Positions 51,418 to 62,900 are shown, counted from the first letter of the stretch. The stretch: 64,000 nt of DNA from CAYWOS01 sp964459985 (GCA_964459985.1 CAYWOS010000003.1:53310-117309); one strand, 5' to 3'. Program-made: numbers and translations. The notes: generated by a model from the letters alone, not told the origin.

Positions 51418-53407
51418 AATACCCCGCCTCCCTGATAAGCGATGAAAAGAACTCGAACAACTGCGTGACCAGAATAGCGACGACGGTCAGCGTCAGCGCG
51501 ATCACCAGCATGGAAAACAGCGTCAAAAGCAGCACGCGCACCGTTTCGCCGTATGTGTAATTCTGCATTTCGCGCACCATGACCGTCACCATTACAAGAC
51601 TGCCGAACGCCGTCAAAACAACGCCGAAGGTCATCAGAAAACGCTCGTTGTATGTCAGAAGATAGCTCATCACAATCAGAACCGGCGCGATCAGAAAGAC
51701 GGGCGACAGCGCCACCGGCAGTCCGCAGTACATATCGCGCGGACGCGCCTCGCTCTGCCGCGTCGAGCACACGAGACTGAGCGCCGTCAAAAACAGCGCG
51801 AGCAGCCCGAAAAACAGCGCGGCGTCCCCCGCCAGATTGAATTCGCCGTCCTTGACCTGCTTAAACAGGAAGCCCGTCGCGTAACGCCCCAGCACGTACA
51901 ACAGGAAAAGCAGCGCGTACAGCGCCGTCGCCGCGCCGACGGACAGCGCGTTCTCGCACTTGACGGCATAGAACGCCGCCGCCGGATTGCGCGGCGCGCG
52001 GCCGATCAATCGCGCAATCGACGCGGCGCGCGTGTTTGCCATCTTTACGCCCGCCCGGACGAGCGCCGGGACGCGCAGACGCCTGACCAGCGCATGAAGC
52101 GCGAAGAGCGCGACGGCGCCCAGCACGATCCACAAAAAGTATGTCTGCAAAAAGACGGCGCGCACTTCCCAGAAGGCGTCGCTGTACCCCTCGCGGTCGC
52201 CGCCCAGGCGAAACGCGGTCATGGCTTCCCCGTAATCTTCGAGCTTGTCATACGCCTTGCCCAGCCCGACATAGGGCAGGTCAAACTGGCTGTTGCTGCG
52301 CATAACGCGCTTCCACGGCTCCAGGCTTTCGGCGTAGCGCCCGTCCTGCCACAGCGTCAGCGCGGCGTGCATTTCATCGGCGTACCGCGTGGCGGTCAGG
52401 CGCTGCACGAGGTTCTTGCCGGCGTCGAGCACATATAGTTCGCCCGTGCCGTCAACGGCGATGGAGGTCAGGTTCTTGAACAGACCGTCGCGGCCGCCCG
52501 ATTTATCCTCGCCGCCGAAAAAGAACAACAGCCTGCCTTCGTCGGTGTACTCATATACATAACCCAGCGAGTTGAGCGCGAAGAACGTGCCCTGTCCGCC
52601 CACCGCGACATCGACGATGTTGTCGTCGAGCCGGCTCAGCGCGGGCAGCAGGTTTTTCCCGAGCATATTGAACTTTTTGATCGATTCGCCCGTCGCGCCG
52701 GGCGTCGCGGTATACAGAAGCCCGTCTTTATCCATCGTCAGGTTGCCGGGCGTATTGGGAATGTTCATGCACACGGATTTGAGCATGTCCGCCGTGTAAA
52801 AAAGGCGCTTGAACACTTGCGACAGCCCGAGCGACGCGTTGTTCGCGCCGAAGTACCCCAAAAACGCGCCGTCGGGCGACAGCATGGCGACGCCGCCGGC
52901 GTTGCCGCTTGAAATCACATACAGGATGCCCGAAGCGTCCGCCTGCACCTTGAGCGGCTCAAAGCGCACTTTTTCTCCGTATCGCGGCTCGGACGGCTTC
53001 TCATAGCGCGTGATTTCCTCGCCCGTCTCGCGATCAAAAACGATTACCGCTTTGCGCGAAGCGTCGGCGACGTACACACGCCCGAGCCTCACGCACACGC
53101 CCGAGGGTTTTTTGAGCGTACCCTCGCCGTACGCACGCAGGAACTCGCCCTCGCCCGTGCAGGCGACCACGCGCTTGTTGCCGGTATCGGCGATATACAG
53201 GATATCGTTTTCATCGATAAACAGATCCTGCGGATTATCAAGCCGCTTTCCGTCCAGCGTATCGAACGCGCCGCCCGGAATATACCCGTCGAGCGTAGCA
53301 AGCAGTTCGCCGTCGTTATCCTCCGTCAGGGTGGAATACGGCGCGCTCGCCAACGCGCATATCGGCAGGCAGACAAGAACGATCAGCAGCAAAAACAGCC
53401 GACGCAT
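51404..53407 (-). CDS. NHL-repeat/YIP1-like membrane protein
   Basis: 667 residues; start at 53407 with GGGGAGG, giving the signal sequence MRRLFLLLIVLVCLPICALA. Residues ~45-370 form a six-bladed NHL-type propeller (NPQDLFIDENDILYIADTGN, KPSGVCVRLGRVYVADAS, NLTSIAVDGTGELYVLDAG). A short TPR-like helical stretch (GRYAESLEPWKRVMR) and a membrane helix follow, then a YIP1-like domain with about five helices at the C-terminus. It probably displays a propeller outside the membrane as accessory to the sugar-uptake cluster. Its neighbours are those usual for the family. Confidence 0.85.
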   Translation of the reverse strand: MRRLFLLLIVLVCLPICALASAPYSTLTEDNDGELLATLDGYIPGGAFDTLDGKRLDNPQDLFIDENDILYIADTGNKRVVACTGEGEFLRAYGEGTLKKPSGVCVRLGRVYVADASRKAVIVFDRETGEEITRYEKPSEPRYGEKVRFEPLKVQADASGILYVISSGNAGGVAMLSPDGAFLGYFGANNASLGLSQVFKRLFYTADMLKSVCMNIPNTPGNLTMDKDGLLYTATPGATGESIKKFNMLGKNLLPALSRLDDNIVDVAVGGQGTFFALNSLGYVYEYTDEGRLLFFFGGEDKSGGRDGLFKNLTSIAVDGTGELYVLDAGKNLVQRLTATRYADEMHAALTLWQDGRYAESLEPWKRVMRSNSQFDLPYVGLGKAYDKLEDYGEAMTAFRLGGDREGYSDAFWEVRAVFLQTYFLWIVLGAVALFALHALVRRLRVPALVRAGVKMANTRAASIARLIGRAPRNPAAAFYAVKCENALSVGAATALYALLFLLYVLGRYATGFLFKQVKDGEFNLAGDAALFFGLLALFLTALSLVCSTRQSEARPRDMYCGLPVALSPVFLIAPVLIVMSYLLTYNERFLMTFGVVLTAFGSLVMVTVMVREMQNYTYGETVRVLLLTLFSMLVIALTLTVVAILVTQLFEFFSSLIREAGYYAQR

Positions 53408-53426
53408 ACGCTTTCCTCCCCTTCTG

Positions 53427-54316
<890 letters not shown>

Positions 54317-54320
<4 letters not shown>

Positions 54321-57076
54321 TGCAACCACCCCCTGACCGTATCGACGTCGATGACGGTGAAATCGTCCTCGGACAGCCCGTACGCCGCCATTTTGCGCGC
54401 CACCTCGCGGTCGATGCGCCGAATCGCCTCGTCCATCGCCGTGCGCACTTTTTCGCCGTCCAGCGCGATGGCGTTGATCGCGTTGCTCAATTCGCGCTCG
54501 ACCATGTACGCGCCCATCATGCGCGAGGGCTCGTACGTCCACTCGAGCTGCTCCGCGATCACGCGCTTATCCTCCGTCGGCCATGAGGACGCGAGGAAAG
54601 CGTTCAGATTGGCGCTGTTCCACAGGTATTCGTTGCCCATCGTCGCCTGCAGGCGGTGACCGAACTCGGCCTGCGCGGCGTCCGACATATACCAGTCGAG
54701 GAACCACCACGCTTCCTGCTGATGATCGCCGGAAGAAAAGATCACGCTGCTCTCGCCCGAATTGCACGTCCAGCGCCGTGTCTCGCCGTTTTCGTCCGTT
54801 TCGCCCGGGTACGGCGCGATCGCCCATTGCCCGGCAATCTCGGGCGCGGCGTTGAGCAAAAGAAGATACGTGCTCATATTGCTCGTGCCAAGCGGCAGCG
54901 TCCCGTCGCGGAAGGACTGGAAGAAGCTCGCGACCTCGTACTCCATGCCGTACACCGTAAAATCGTTCGTCAGCGCGCGGATGCCCTCGAGCGCCGGTTC
55001 CTCGCCCAGCGTCGTTTTCGCGCTGCCCGAGAGGTACATCGTGCCGCCCGACTGGACAACGGCGGGCAGCGTGACCGAAAAGCCTTTATAACTGCCCGTA
55101 TTGGCGGCGTAATGATTGAAATTCATGCCGTAGCGGTGCAGCACGGGCAGCAGCGCGCGGACTTCCTGCATAGAATCGGGCACGTCGAGTTCCAGCGTTT
55201 GCAGGATGTCCTTTCGATAGAACAGCACGGTAAAATTGAAGGTTTCGGGCAGCGCGTAGCATCCGTCGGCATACGCGCCCGGAATAAGCAGACCGGGCGT
55301 AAACCGCGCGCCGACTTCCTTGAACGTGTCAAACTGACGCATATCCGCCAGCACGCCGCGCACGGCCAATTCAAACACCGAGCCGGACGCGATGCCCACC
55401 GCCGCGTCGGGCGCCGAACCGGAGGCGTTGGCGAGGATCAGTTTGTTGGCGTCGGGCATGATGGACAGTTCCACCTTGATCCCCGTTTGCGGCGTGAACT
55501 CCGAATCGATCATCTGCTGAAGGATTTCAAGCAGTTGACGCGGACGGTTGAGCCACACGCGCAATACGTCGTCCCCGGTCGAAGCGGCGGCGTCGTAGGA
55601 CTGCGCGCCGAAGGAGGAGAAAAAGCGCCGGACGCCGGAAATCGCGGACTCGAAGAATCCCATGCCCAGCGGCAGGAGCGATTCATCCTGGAACAGCGTC
55701 ACGCTGTCCAGCCCGAGCGGGGACAGGCGCATCTGATCGGCGACGTCGATGACGTAGAACCGCGCCGAGGACGCGCCCTGCGCGAACAGGGAGAGATTCT
55801 TGGGCAGATCGTCCGGCTTTTCCGCCAGCACGTCGATCAGCCCCATCGCCACCTTGAGCGGAGACAGCTGCCCGGGCGCGTCGGCGGCCGAAAAGGCGCA
55901 AAGACGCTCGTAACAATCGGCGATCTCGCCGCGCCAGCGCGCGAGGCTGCCCGCCGCGTCCAGCCCGTACGCGCTCAAATCGAAATCGCGGTACGTATCG
56001 GTATTGCCGCCCGTAATTTTGCTGACCTCGAGCGCGAACGCCGCCATTTCGTCGGCAATGCGTCGCAGCGCCGTGATCTCCTCGCGCAGGGGCGCTACGG
56101 TAACGGCGAGCGACAGCGTGTGTTTGCCCGCCGTCAGATAGACGGCCGCAGCGTTTCCGTCGGCGTCCCGCACGACATAATTCACGAAACCGTCCGTCGA
56201 GGGAACGGCGAAGGCATCAAACGCCGACGACGGGATCGCGCCGTCGATCATCGCGGTGCGAAAGACGGCGTAATCCGTCTTGTCCGTCTGCCGGCAGCGA
56301 AGCGACAGCCCGTACCAGCCCTCCCGCGCAACCTCGAAATCAAATTCGAGCGTGTCTCCGGCGTACTTCCACGAACCGTCTTCGATGTAATTCATCCTTT
56401 TGCCGTCGGTCGAATAGGGCGTCAGCGCCGTATTGTACAAGGAAGACGCGCGGATGTTCGCCGAGTTTCTCCGCGCGGCGCGCTCGGCCTCAATCGTGAT
56501 CGCCTGATCGCCCGCAAGCGCAGCAGACGCGTCGCCTGGCGATTCTTTGCACGCGACAAAACCAATCCTCGTCACGCTGAACGCGCCCTCCGCGCAGCGC
56601 AGCGTGAGCGTGTGATCGCCCTTTGACAGGAACAGTCCCATGCCGCCGTCGTACAGCGCGTCCTTGCCCTTGAGCGTTTGCAGGCGCGTTTCGCGCAGCT
56701 TAACCGGCATGGGCGCGACTTCGTTGCCATAGCGGTCGATCGCGAACTCCTCCGCGCCGCCCCACCAGCCGTCCAGCGTCAGCGAGGCGCACTCGGCGTA
56801 AGGCAGTTCACCGTCCAGATACAGGGCATACGCGCTGGGCAGCACGCCGTCGTCGGTCATGATATATTCAAACGCGGGGTACACGAACACATCCTCCGGC
56901 ACGGAGAAAGAAACGGTCGCTTCCCCGCCCGGCACGAGCGCGAGATCGACGGGCATCGACCAGACATATGCCTCGCTTTCCCCGGCGCGCGGCGCGTACT
57001 CCCCGTAACGCTCGAGCGCCGACGCGGGCGCGAGCAGCAGGAGAAGCAGCGCGGCGAAAATCGGGATCCTTCTCAT
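54317..57076 (-). CDS. Very large solute-binding protein with N-terminal carbohydrate-binding domains
   Basis: 919 residues, about twice the usual size. Signal peptide MRRIPIFAALLLLLLAPASA, no lipobox. Residues ~20-180 form a beta-sandwich (ATVSFSVPEDVFVYPAFEYI), and ~190-330 resembles a CBM6/35-type module (AITIEAERAARRNSANI, AGKHTLSLAVTV). After a helical linker a CUT1 binding protein starts near ~500 (RQLLEILQQMIDSEFTPQTG, SVFELAVRGVLADMRQFDT, WWFLDWYMSDAAQAEFGHRL). Such fusions are typical of DUF5696-type clusters. It likely combines surface polysaccharide attachment with delivery to the permease. Confidence 0.88.
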
Positions 57077-57103
57077 GTTTCTTCCTCCGTGCGGGGATCA
57101 CCG

Positions 57104-58540
57104 TCAATCCATCTTGAGGTAGGGTTTGTAGGTCGTCTTTTCAATCGGCTTCATGCCGAGCCAGCAGGCGATTTCCATGAGCGTGTCGGCATAATCGCCC
57201 GCCATGACGGGATAATGATGCGACAAGCCTTTGTCGAGGATGGTCGCCATGAAATCGCGCGCCGTGGTCTTTTCGCCCGCCACGCTCAATTCGCCGAGCC
57301 AGCCCCGGCTGCCGTAGTAGCTCGGCTTGTCGCCGTCGATAAAGCGACCGCCCGCGACCAGCATTTCATCGCACTCGCCCGCGATGTGCCCGATCGTCGC
57401 TTTCTGCGGCCTGAACACCATATCGCGCGCCACGCCGCAGCAGATGGGCGGCTTGCCGTCGATATGCGCCTTGCCCGAGTAATTGCCGCTCAGCGAGTAA
57501 CCCGCGTCGCTGCAGAACGCCGCCGACGCCGGTCCGCAATGCCACATGAGCACGGTATCGTCCTTCTCGTCAAACGCCGACAGATCCATCAGCATGGTCG
57601 GGTCGCCCGTGATGTTTTTAAGCAGCAGCATGCTCACCGCGCTCAATACGTCGCCCTCGCACGCCGCGCACACGCCTTCGTCGTTCAGCGTCCCGATCAC
57701 CGAGCAGATCGAGTAATCGAACTGATCCATGAACTTGGGCCAGCAGCTCACCGCGATGGCGTCCGCGCCCGTTTCGGCAATAAAATCGCGATACGCCTTC
57801 AGGAAGCGCGCGTTGTCCAGCGCGTGTCCCGCGGAGCAATCGCACACTCCGCGCGCCGCCTTGCATTCGTACGCCCGCGCCAATTCGGTCAGATCTTTTT
57901 CCTGATAAGAGCGCGCGCGGTCGGCGATGTCCGAGAACTCGGGCAGACGGTCGAATCGAAGCCCCGGGAAGCGCGAGAGCAGCTTGCGCTCGTCGAAATA
58001 CAGATCGTTGAATCCCGGCGCGATACCGCCGATCAGCGCCACGTTCGCCCGGCAGACCGCCTTGATCGCCCGGAGCGCGCCGATGGTGATCTCCATTCTC
58101 CGCGCGAACAGCTCGTCCGACACTTCGCCGTAGAACCACTTGAGCGGGATGCGGCGATCGGGATAATACGCGCGCACGATCGCGCCGTGCATGTTGATCG
58201 AGCACAGCGAGTTGAACTGCATCACGCCGCCCTCGACGCCCTCGGGAATCGCCCAGAACCCGGTGGGATATTTGCAGGCGCCGAACACCTGCGCCACGTA
58301 CCCGGCGGTGAAGCTGGTATTCTGCACCAGCAGGAAATCAGGCGCTTCGCCTTCGATCACGGCGAGCGCTTTGCGCGCGTCGTCGCCCGTGATGACCGTT
58401 TCGGGGTAGACGTACAGCGACGCTTGAAGCGGCTGAAGGAATTTGCCAAGCGCTCCGGCGCTCGCGCGAAACCGCCCCTCCTTATCCCCCGGGAAGCTCT
58501 TTTGGCTCGTCGATACAAGCGCGACTTTGAACATTTCCAT
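57104..58540 (-). CDS. L-fucose isomerase-fold protein
   Basis: 478 residues; ATG at 58540 with AGGAGAG (a second ATG at 58534 is possible). N-terminal FKVALVSTSQKSFPGDKEG; the FucI-type C-terminal core is GADAIAVSCWPKFMDQFDYS, IGTLNDEGVCAACEGDVLSAVSML with the metal-binding Glu/Asp, and DTVLMWHCGPASAAF. It probably isomerises a sugar, but sequence alone does not tell which. First gene of the ten-gene minus-strand run and divergent from a PocR/AraC regulator. It is only a distant relative of the isomerase-like protein at 7746. Confidence 0.78.
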   Translation of the reverse strand: MEMFKVALVSTSQKSFPGDKEGRFRASAGALGKFLQPLQASLYVYPETVITGDDARKALAVIEGEAPDFLLVQNTSFTAGYVAQVFGACKYPTGFWAIPEGVEGGVMQFNSLCSINMHGAIVRAYYPDRRIPLKWFYGEVSDELFARRMEITIGALRAIKAVCRANVALIGGIAPGFNDLYFDERKLLSRFPGLRFDRLPEFSDIADRARSYQEKDLTELARAYECKAARGVCDCSAGHALDNARFLKAYRDFIAETGADAIAVSCWPKFMDQFDYSICSVIGTLNDEGVCAACEGDVLSAVSMLLLKNITGDPTMLMDLSAFDEKDDTVLMWHCGPASAAFCSDAGYSLSGNYSGKAHIDGKPPICCGVARDMVFRPQKATIGHIAGECDEMLVAGGRFIDGDKPSYYGSRGWLGELSVAGEKTTARDFMATILDKGLSHHYPVMAGDYADTLMEIACWLGMKPIEKTTYKPYLKMD

Positions 58541-58618
58541 TCACAATCTCTCCTATTTATAATGAATTCTTGCAAAACCGATCGGATAAAGCAGAGTACA
58601 ATTGTTCAAAACTGTAAA

Positions 58619-58672
58619 ATCGTCCGGATATTTGGATGCGCTCTTGTGCACACGCCGCACGTTCGTTATAAT
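58619..58672 (+). promoter_or_regulatory. Divergent control region: AraC promoter and CGGACGAT motif
   Basis: For the regulator gene, TTGTGC (58644-58649), 17 bp and TATAAT (58667-58672) make a good promoter. On the opposite strand CGGACGAT (58626-58619) opens CGGACGAT-TTT-ACAGTTT, matching the sites at 43660 and 62644. A TATAAA at 58561-58556 (minus strand), 57 bases past the motif, could be the -10 of the isomerase operon. No other feature in 58541-58698. Confidence 0.6.
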
Positions 58673-58698
58673 AGGCATAAGAACGGAGGCGAGATGCC

Positions 58699-59565
58699 AT
58701 GGCGGATCTCAACATTGAACGGCTGCGGGCGATCATGCAGGATTTTTACACGCTGACCCATATGCGCATCGGGCTGCTCGACTGTGACAATACGGAGCGT
58801 CTCTCTTATCCCGGTCCGCGATGTGCCTTTTGTGATTTCATACGCCGCAATCCCGAGCTTGACGCGCGCTGCCGCCAGTGCGACGACAGCTTCTTTCGCA
58901 AATGCCGCGCCAACGCCGCGCCGCTCGTGTACACCTGCCACGCGGGGCTGATCGAGCTCATCATCCCCATCAGGACGTCCAACAACATTCTCTGTTACAT
59001 AATGGCGGGGCAGGTGGTGGATGAGGCGCACGCCGACGAGCAAAGGCACAAAATCTACGAGGACTTCTGCCATCTGGGGCTGGATAACGACGAGCTCCGC
59101 CGCGTGATCGGGCAGATCGACTGCCGCAGCCAGCAGGAGTTTTCAGCGAGCGCGACGGTGCTCGAATCGCTGGCGCTGTACTTCCTCACCAAACGCATCA
59201 TCGCGCCCAGCCGCATCCGTTTCATTGAATCGCTCAACGGCTTCATTGACGAACACCTGCGTGAGCCCATCCTGATCGCCGATCTGTGCAGGCATTTCCA
59301 TGTATCCCGTACGCGGCTCTACGAGCAATCCCGCCCCTATCTGGACTGCAGTCTGGCGGATTACGTACAGCGCCGCCGTGTTCATCACGCCAAACAGCTA
59401 TTGCAGTCAACCGATCTGCCCATCGCCGAGATCGCCGCCGCCGTCGGGTTCGAGGATTACAACTATTTCCGCCGTGTGTTCAAGCAATTGGACGGTCGTT
59501 CCGCCCGCGAATGCCGCCTCGCCGGGAGCGCGGGCGCGCCCCCGGCGGAGGATAGCGCCAAATAG
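58699..59565 (+). CDS. AraC-family regulator with PocR ligand-binding domain
   Basis: 288 residues; start at 58699 with GGAGG. PocR-type sensor: RLRAIMQDFYTLTHMRIGLL, FCDFIRRNPELDARCRQCDD, YTCHAGLIELIIPIRTSNN. C-terminal AraC double helix-turn-helix: IADLCRHFHVSRTRLYEQSR and IAEIAAAVGFEDYNYFRRVF. Same architecture as the protein at 5859 (paralogue). It is divergent from the isomerase/transporter run and next to the arabinan-degrading genes, and is the best candidate to bind the motif repeated at 43653, 58619 and 62637. Confidence 0.92.
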   Translation: MADLNIERLRAIMQDFYTLTHMRIGLLDCDNTERLSYPGPRCAFCDFIRRNPELDARCRQCDDSFFRKCRANAAPLVYTCHAGLIELIIPIRTSNNILCYIMAGQVVDEAHADEQRHKIYEDFCHLGLDNDELRRVIGQIDCRSQQEFSASATVLESLALYFLTKRIIAPSRIRFIESLNGFIDEHLREPILIADLCRHFHVSRTRLYEQSRPYLDCSLADYVQRRRVHHAKQLLQSTDLPIAEIAAAVGFEDYNYFRRVFKQLDGRSARECRLAGSAGAPPAEDSAK

Positions 59566-59575
59566 GCGCGCCGCT

Positions 59576-61048
59576 TTATTTTTTACGATACCGCAGCACG
59601 TTCCACGACGCCTTCTTGAGCGAGATTTCGCCGCCCGGCAGGGGCATCGAACGGGGAACGACGCGAAGCGGCGAGTCGGCGGTATTGGCGTCGTCGAGCC
59701 CCGGCGAGGTCATTTCGATCCGTTCGACAGGCTTGTACCCGTCAAGTCCCGAGACGGACAGCGACGCGCTTTCCTCGAGCGAGCGGTTGACGGCGAACAC
59801 GGTGATCTCGCCCGCTTCCTCGTTCATGACTGCGACCGACGAGATGTACGGCGTATCGCCGTACATTCCGGCGCGATAAGCGGGACAATAGGTTTGTACG
59901 TCCAGCGCGACGCCCCTGCCCATGCGCGAGGCATGCAGGAAAGGATAATAGATGGTCTGCGCCCAGGCGGCGCCCATGTTTTCGGTCATGATGGGCGCGC
60001 AGACGTTGACGAGCTGCGCAAGACACGCGATCTTCACGCGGTCGCAGTGGCGGATCAGCGAAATAAGCAGTGTGCCGAACGCCAGCGCGTCCTCCATCGT
60101 GAACAGGTATTCCTCGCGGCGCGGTCCGATCGTCCAGGGCGCTTCTTCGTTGTCGGATTTGACTTTCGGCCATACGTTCCACTCATCGAAGGACAGGTGG
60201 ATTTTTTTGCTCGTGCGGCGCGCGCCGCCCACGGCGTCGCAGATCGCCGTCACGGCGTCGATGAAACGATCCATTTCGTTCGCGCAGCCGAGGTACTCGC
60301 CGGTGTCGCGCCCGTAATTCGTGTAATAGCGGTGCAGCGACAGATAAGTGATCTGATCGTACGCCTGCTCGAGCACGGCGCGCTCCCATGCCCCGAAGGT
60401 GGGCATATCGTACGCCGCGCTGCCGCAGGCAACGAGTTCGAGCGAGGGATCGAGCATTCTCATCAGGCACGCCGTCTTGCGCGCGACCTGCGCGTAATCA
60501 TCGGGGTCGCGGTGCCCTACCTGCCAGATGCCGTCCATTTCATTACCCAGACACCAAACGCGGTCGTCGTACGGCGCCTGATGCCCGTTCTTCACGCGCA
60601 TGTCGGCGTACTTCGTCCCGGCGGGAAAGTTGCAGTATTCGAGCAAATGCGCCGCTTCCGCCGCGTCGCGCGTGCCCAGATTGACCGCCATCATCACGCC
60701 GGCGTCGGCGCGCCGCGCCCATTCGTGAAATTCGTCGGTGCCGATCTCGTTCGGCTCGACCTGCCGCCACGCGGGATCAAGCGTCGCCTTACGATCCTCC
60801 CCCACTCCGTCCTGCCAATCATAAGCTGATACGAAATTACCGCCGGGATAGCGAATCAGCGGGATGCGGAGAGGGCGCACCAGATCCATAACGTCCCGGC
60901 GAAAGCCCTTGTCGTCCGCCGTCGGATGCCCGGGCTCGTAGATACCGTGGTACACCGAGCGCCCCATGTGCTCGACAAAGGAGCTGTACAGCCTGTCGTC
61001 CACGCGGTCGATCACGCGGCGCGGATCGACGGACAATGTCACCTTCAT
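59576..61048 (-). CDS. abfA: GH51 alpha-L-arabinofuranosidase
   Basis: 490 residues, the usual length of intracellular AbfA; no signal peptide. Signatures are DRLYSSFVEHMGRSVYHGIY, RYPGGNFVSAYDWQDGVG, WCLGNEMDGIWQVGHR with the acid/base Glu in GNEMDG, and IHLSFDEWNVWPK with the nucleophile Glu. It removes terminal alpha-L-arabinofuranose from imported arabino-oligosaccharides. The GH43 gene upstream (21-bp gap) would supply these. The 3' end lies 10 bp from the convergent regulator gene. Confidence 0.95.
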   Translation of the reverse strand: MKVTLSVDPRRVIDRVDDRLYSSFVEHMGRSVYHGIYEPGHPTADDKGFRRDVMDLVRPLRIPLIRYPGGNFVSAYDWQDGVGEDRKATLDPAWRQVEPNEIGTDEFHEWARRADAGVMMAVNLGTRDAAEAAHLLEYCNFPAGTKYADMRVKNGHQAPYDDRVWCLGNEMDGIWQVGHRDPDDYAQVARKTACLMRMLDPSLELVACGSAAYDMPTFGAWERAVLEQAYDQITYLSLHRYYTNYGRDTGEYLGCANEMDRFIDAVTAICDAVGGARRTSKKIHLSFDEWNVWPKVKSDNEEAPWTIGPRREEYLFTMEDALAFGTLLISLIRHCDRVKIACLAQLVNVCAPIMTENMGAAWAQTIYYPFLHASRMGRGVALDVQTYCPAYRAGMYGDTPYISSVAVMNEEAGEITVFAVNRSLEESASLSVSGLDGYKPVERIEMTSPGLDDANTADSPLRVVPRSMPLPGGEISLKKASWNVLRYRKK

Positions 61049-61069
61049 AAACGATTCCTCCCGATCGGA

Positions 61070-62545
61070 TTACTTGATTTGATTGCCCATCGCCAGCACA
61101 TTGGGCGTCAGCGCCGTCCACGGCCAGCCTTCCTCGTCCCACACAATCGTGCTCAGGCCGAGGCGCGCGTCGATGCCGGCGGGGAAATACTCAAGGACAA
61201 AACACCACCGACCGTCCTCGTCCTCAAACACCGAGCAGTGCCCGGGCATAATGATATCTTCCTTTTCCTCGGTCAGGATGGTCGCGCCGCCTTTGACGCC
61301 GCCTTCCATCATGAGCACGCCGTTCCGGGCCGAGAAAGGTCCCGTGACATGCTCGCCGCGTCCGACGCCGTTTTGATACGTGCCTTGTTTCATAATACCG
61401 ACGGCGGCGAACAGGTAGTAATACCCGTCGTGCCATTTCATATACCCGCCCTCGATCGCCTTGTCGCCGAGCCTTCGCGAAGCGATGCCGATGATTTCGG
61501 GGTTTTCAGGATCAAGCAGCTTGCCCGTTTCTGCGTTCAGGCGCACGATTTTCAGTCCCGACCATGCCGAACCGAACTCAAGCCACGGATCGCCGTTTTC
61601 GTCGATCACAACGCAGGGATCGATGCAGTTGTACGGATCGCCGTGATACGAGCTGATGACCGGGCCCGCCTCGACCCACTTATAACCCGGATCATTCGGG
61701 TCGAGCGTCGTATTGGTAAAGATAGCAATGGTCGAACGCTGAGAGTACAGCGTCGTCAGCGCATAATAGATATAGAACTTATCGCCGATCTTGTAGATAC
61801 CGGGACACCAGCAATGCGCGTCGGGCACATCCTCGGGAATCCACGCCGCCGCATAGCCATTTTTGTAGGTATACGGGTTTTCGATCGCTTCCCAGTGGAT
61901 CATATCCATCGAACGACGCATCCCGCAGCCGTCGCGGTTGTCGCCGAACAGGTAATACACGCCCTTGAACTTGATGATTTCGGGGCAGGAGATTTTGTCG
62001 ATCTCGCCGTACACGGGGATCATACGAGGGAAAACCGTCGCGCCGTCGTCGATCATCGTGATCTTCCACACGCGTTTTTCTTCATATTGGACAGCTTTCG
62101 TTTTTACGCCCTCGTCCCCTGGCTTTACGGACACGTATTTGCCCGAGCTGACCGACGCGATCGTCACGCCGCCCTCGGTTTCCTCAATCAGAAAACGCTG
62201 CGTGTCGCCCGGCTTCTCCGGTTCGACTGATAATACGCCGCCGTCTTTCTTCGTGTTTCTGAGTACTGTCAGGCGTTTGCCCGTCGACAGACATTCCAAC
62301 GCCCACGCGCCGCCCTCGAGCGAGCGCGCGCGCCACGCCTGATTGAGACTGCCGTCATACGTCTCCAATTGCGCCACGCCGGCGATATCCGACATGCCGA
62401 ACAGGGATGCCGCCAATACACCGCCGCCTTGCGCGTCGTCAAAGCGGTACACCGCACCGTCAATCAATCCGCTCTCCCCCTTCGCCGTATCTCCGCCGAC
62501 CCACAGGCAGCATACGATCATGCAAAATGCAATCCATTTCTTCAT
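61070..62545 (-). CDS. Secreted GH43 arabinanase-like protein with ricin-type lectin domain
   Basis: 491 residues; signal peptide MKKWIAFCMIVCCLWVGG. Residues ~25-165 look like a ricin-B/CBM13-type trefoil (GAVYRFDDAQGGGVLAASLF, SLNQAWRARSLEGGAWAL). The five-bladed GH43 propeller follows: the segment WCPGIYKIGDKFYIYY, YNCIDPCVVIDENGDPWLEF with the pKa-modulating Asp, and KAIEGGYMKWHDGYYYLF with the acid Glu. At the general-base position, normally an Asp before Pro (HDPSI in arabinanases), it reads SCPEI, i.e. Cys. Activity may therefore be altered or lost. Expected role is endo- or exo-cleavage of arabinan outside the cell. Confidence 0.88.
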   Translation of the reverse strand: MKKWIAFCMIVCCLWVGGDTAKGESGLIDGAVYRFDDAQGGGVLAASLFGMSDIAGVAQLETYDGSLNQAWRARSLEGGAWALECLSTGKRLTVLRNTKKDGGVLSVEPEKPGDTQRFLIEETEGGVTIASVSSGKYVSVKPGDEGVKTKAVQYEEKRVWKITMIDDGATVFPRMIPVYGEIDKISCPEIIKFKGVYYLFGDNRDGCGMRRSMDMIHWEAIENPYTYKNGYAAAWIPEDVPDAHCWCPGIYKIGDKFYIYYALTTLYSQRSTIAIFTNTTLDPNDPGYKWVEAGPVISSYHGDPYNCIDPCVVIDENGDPWLEFGSAWSGLKIVRLNAETGKLLDPENPEIIGIASRRLGDKAIEGGYMKWHDGYYYLFAAVGIMKQGTYQNGVGRGEHVTGPFSARNGVLMMEGGVKGGATILTEEKEDIIMPGHCSVFEDEDGRWCFVLEYFPAGIDARLGLSTIVWDEEGWPWTALTPNVLAMGNQIK

Positions 62546-62581
62546 ATCCCCTCACCTCGTGTTTTGTCGGCTTTCACGGAG

Positions 62582-62644
62582 ATTATATCATACGCGGACG
62601 GCGCGGCAAAGAGGATAGACATACCGAAACTGCGCGATCGTCCG
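62582..62644 (-). promoter_or_regulatory. GH43-GH51 promoter with upstream CGGACGAT motif
   Basis: On the minus strand TTTGCC (62610-62605), 17 bp and TATAAT (62587-62582) precede the GH43 gene. CGGACGAT at 62644-62637 starts CGGACGAT-CGC-GCAGTTT, with 49 bases between motif and -10. CAGTTTTACA also occurs at about 62663. The remainder of 62546-62900 contains no gene I can support. Confidence 0.6.
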
Positions 62645-62900
62645 TAAATCAAACCAGATTATACAGTTTTACACAGATGCCGAACGGCGCAGCGGCTGCT
62701 CGCAGGCTGTCAGCCGTCCATCCGCGAGTGATTTATTCAGCTGACGATGCCATACCCATACCCACGCAACGCACAGCCATTCAATCTGTTTATACCCTTT
62801 TTGGATACACAAGTGGATCACTTCGTTCACTATTGTTTTCGCGAAGCCTTTTTACTGTAACCGCTATCCGTATGAATACCTATGGCTACTTTATCCATGT

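Noticed and set aside
54656..58756. Two long plus-strand frames over the binding-protein and isomerase genes
   Set aside because: They are high-GC antisense shadows; the minus-strand genes have ribosome sites, signal peptides and family motifs.
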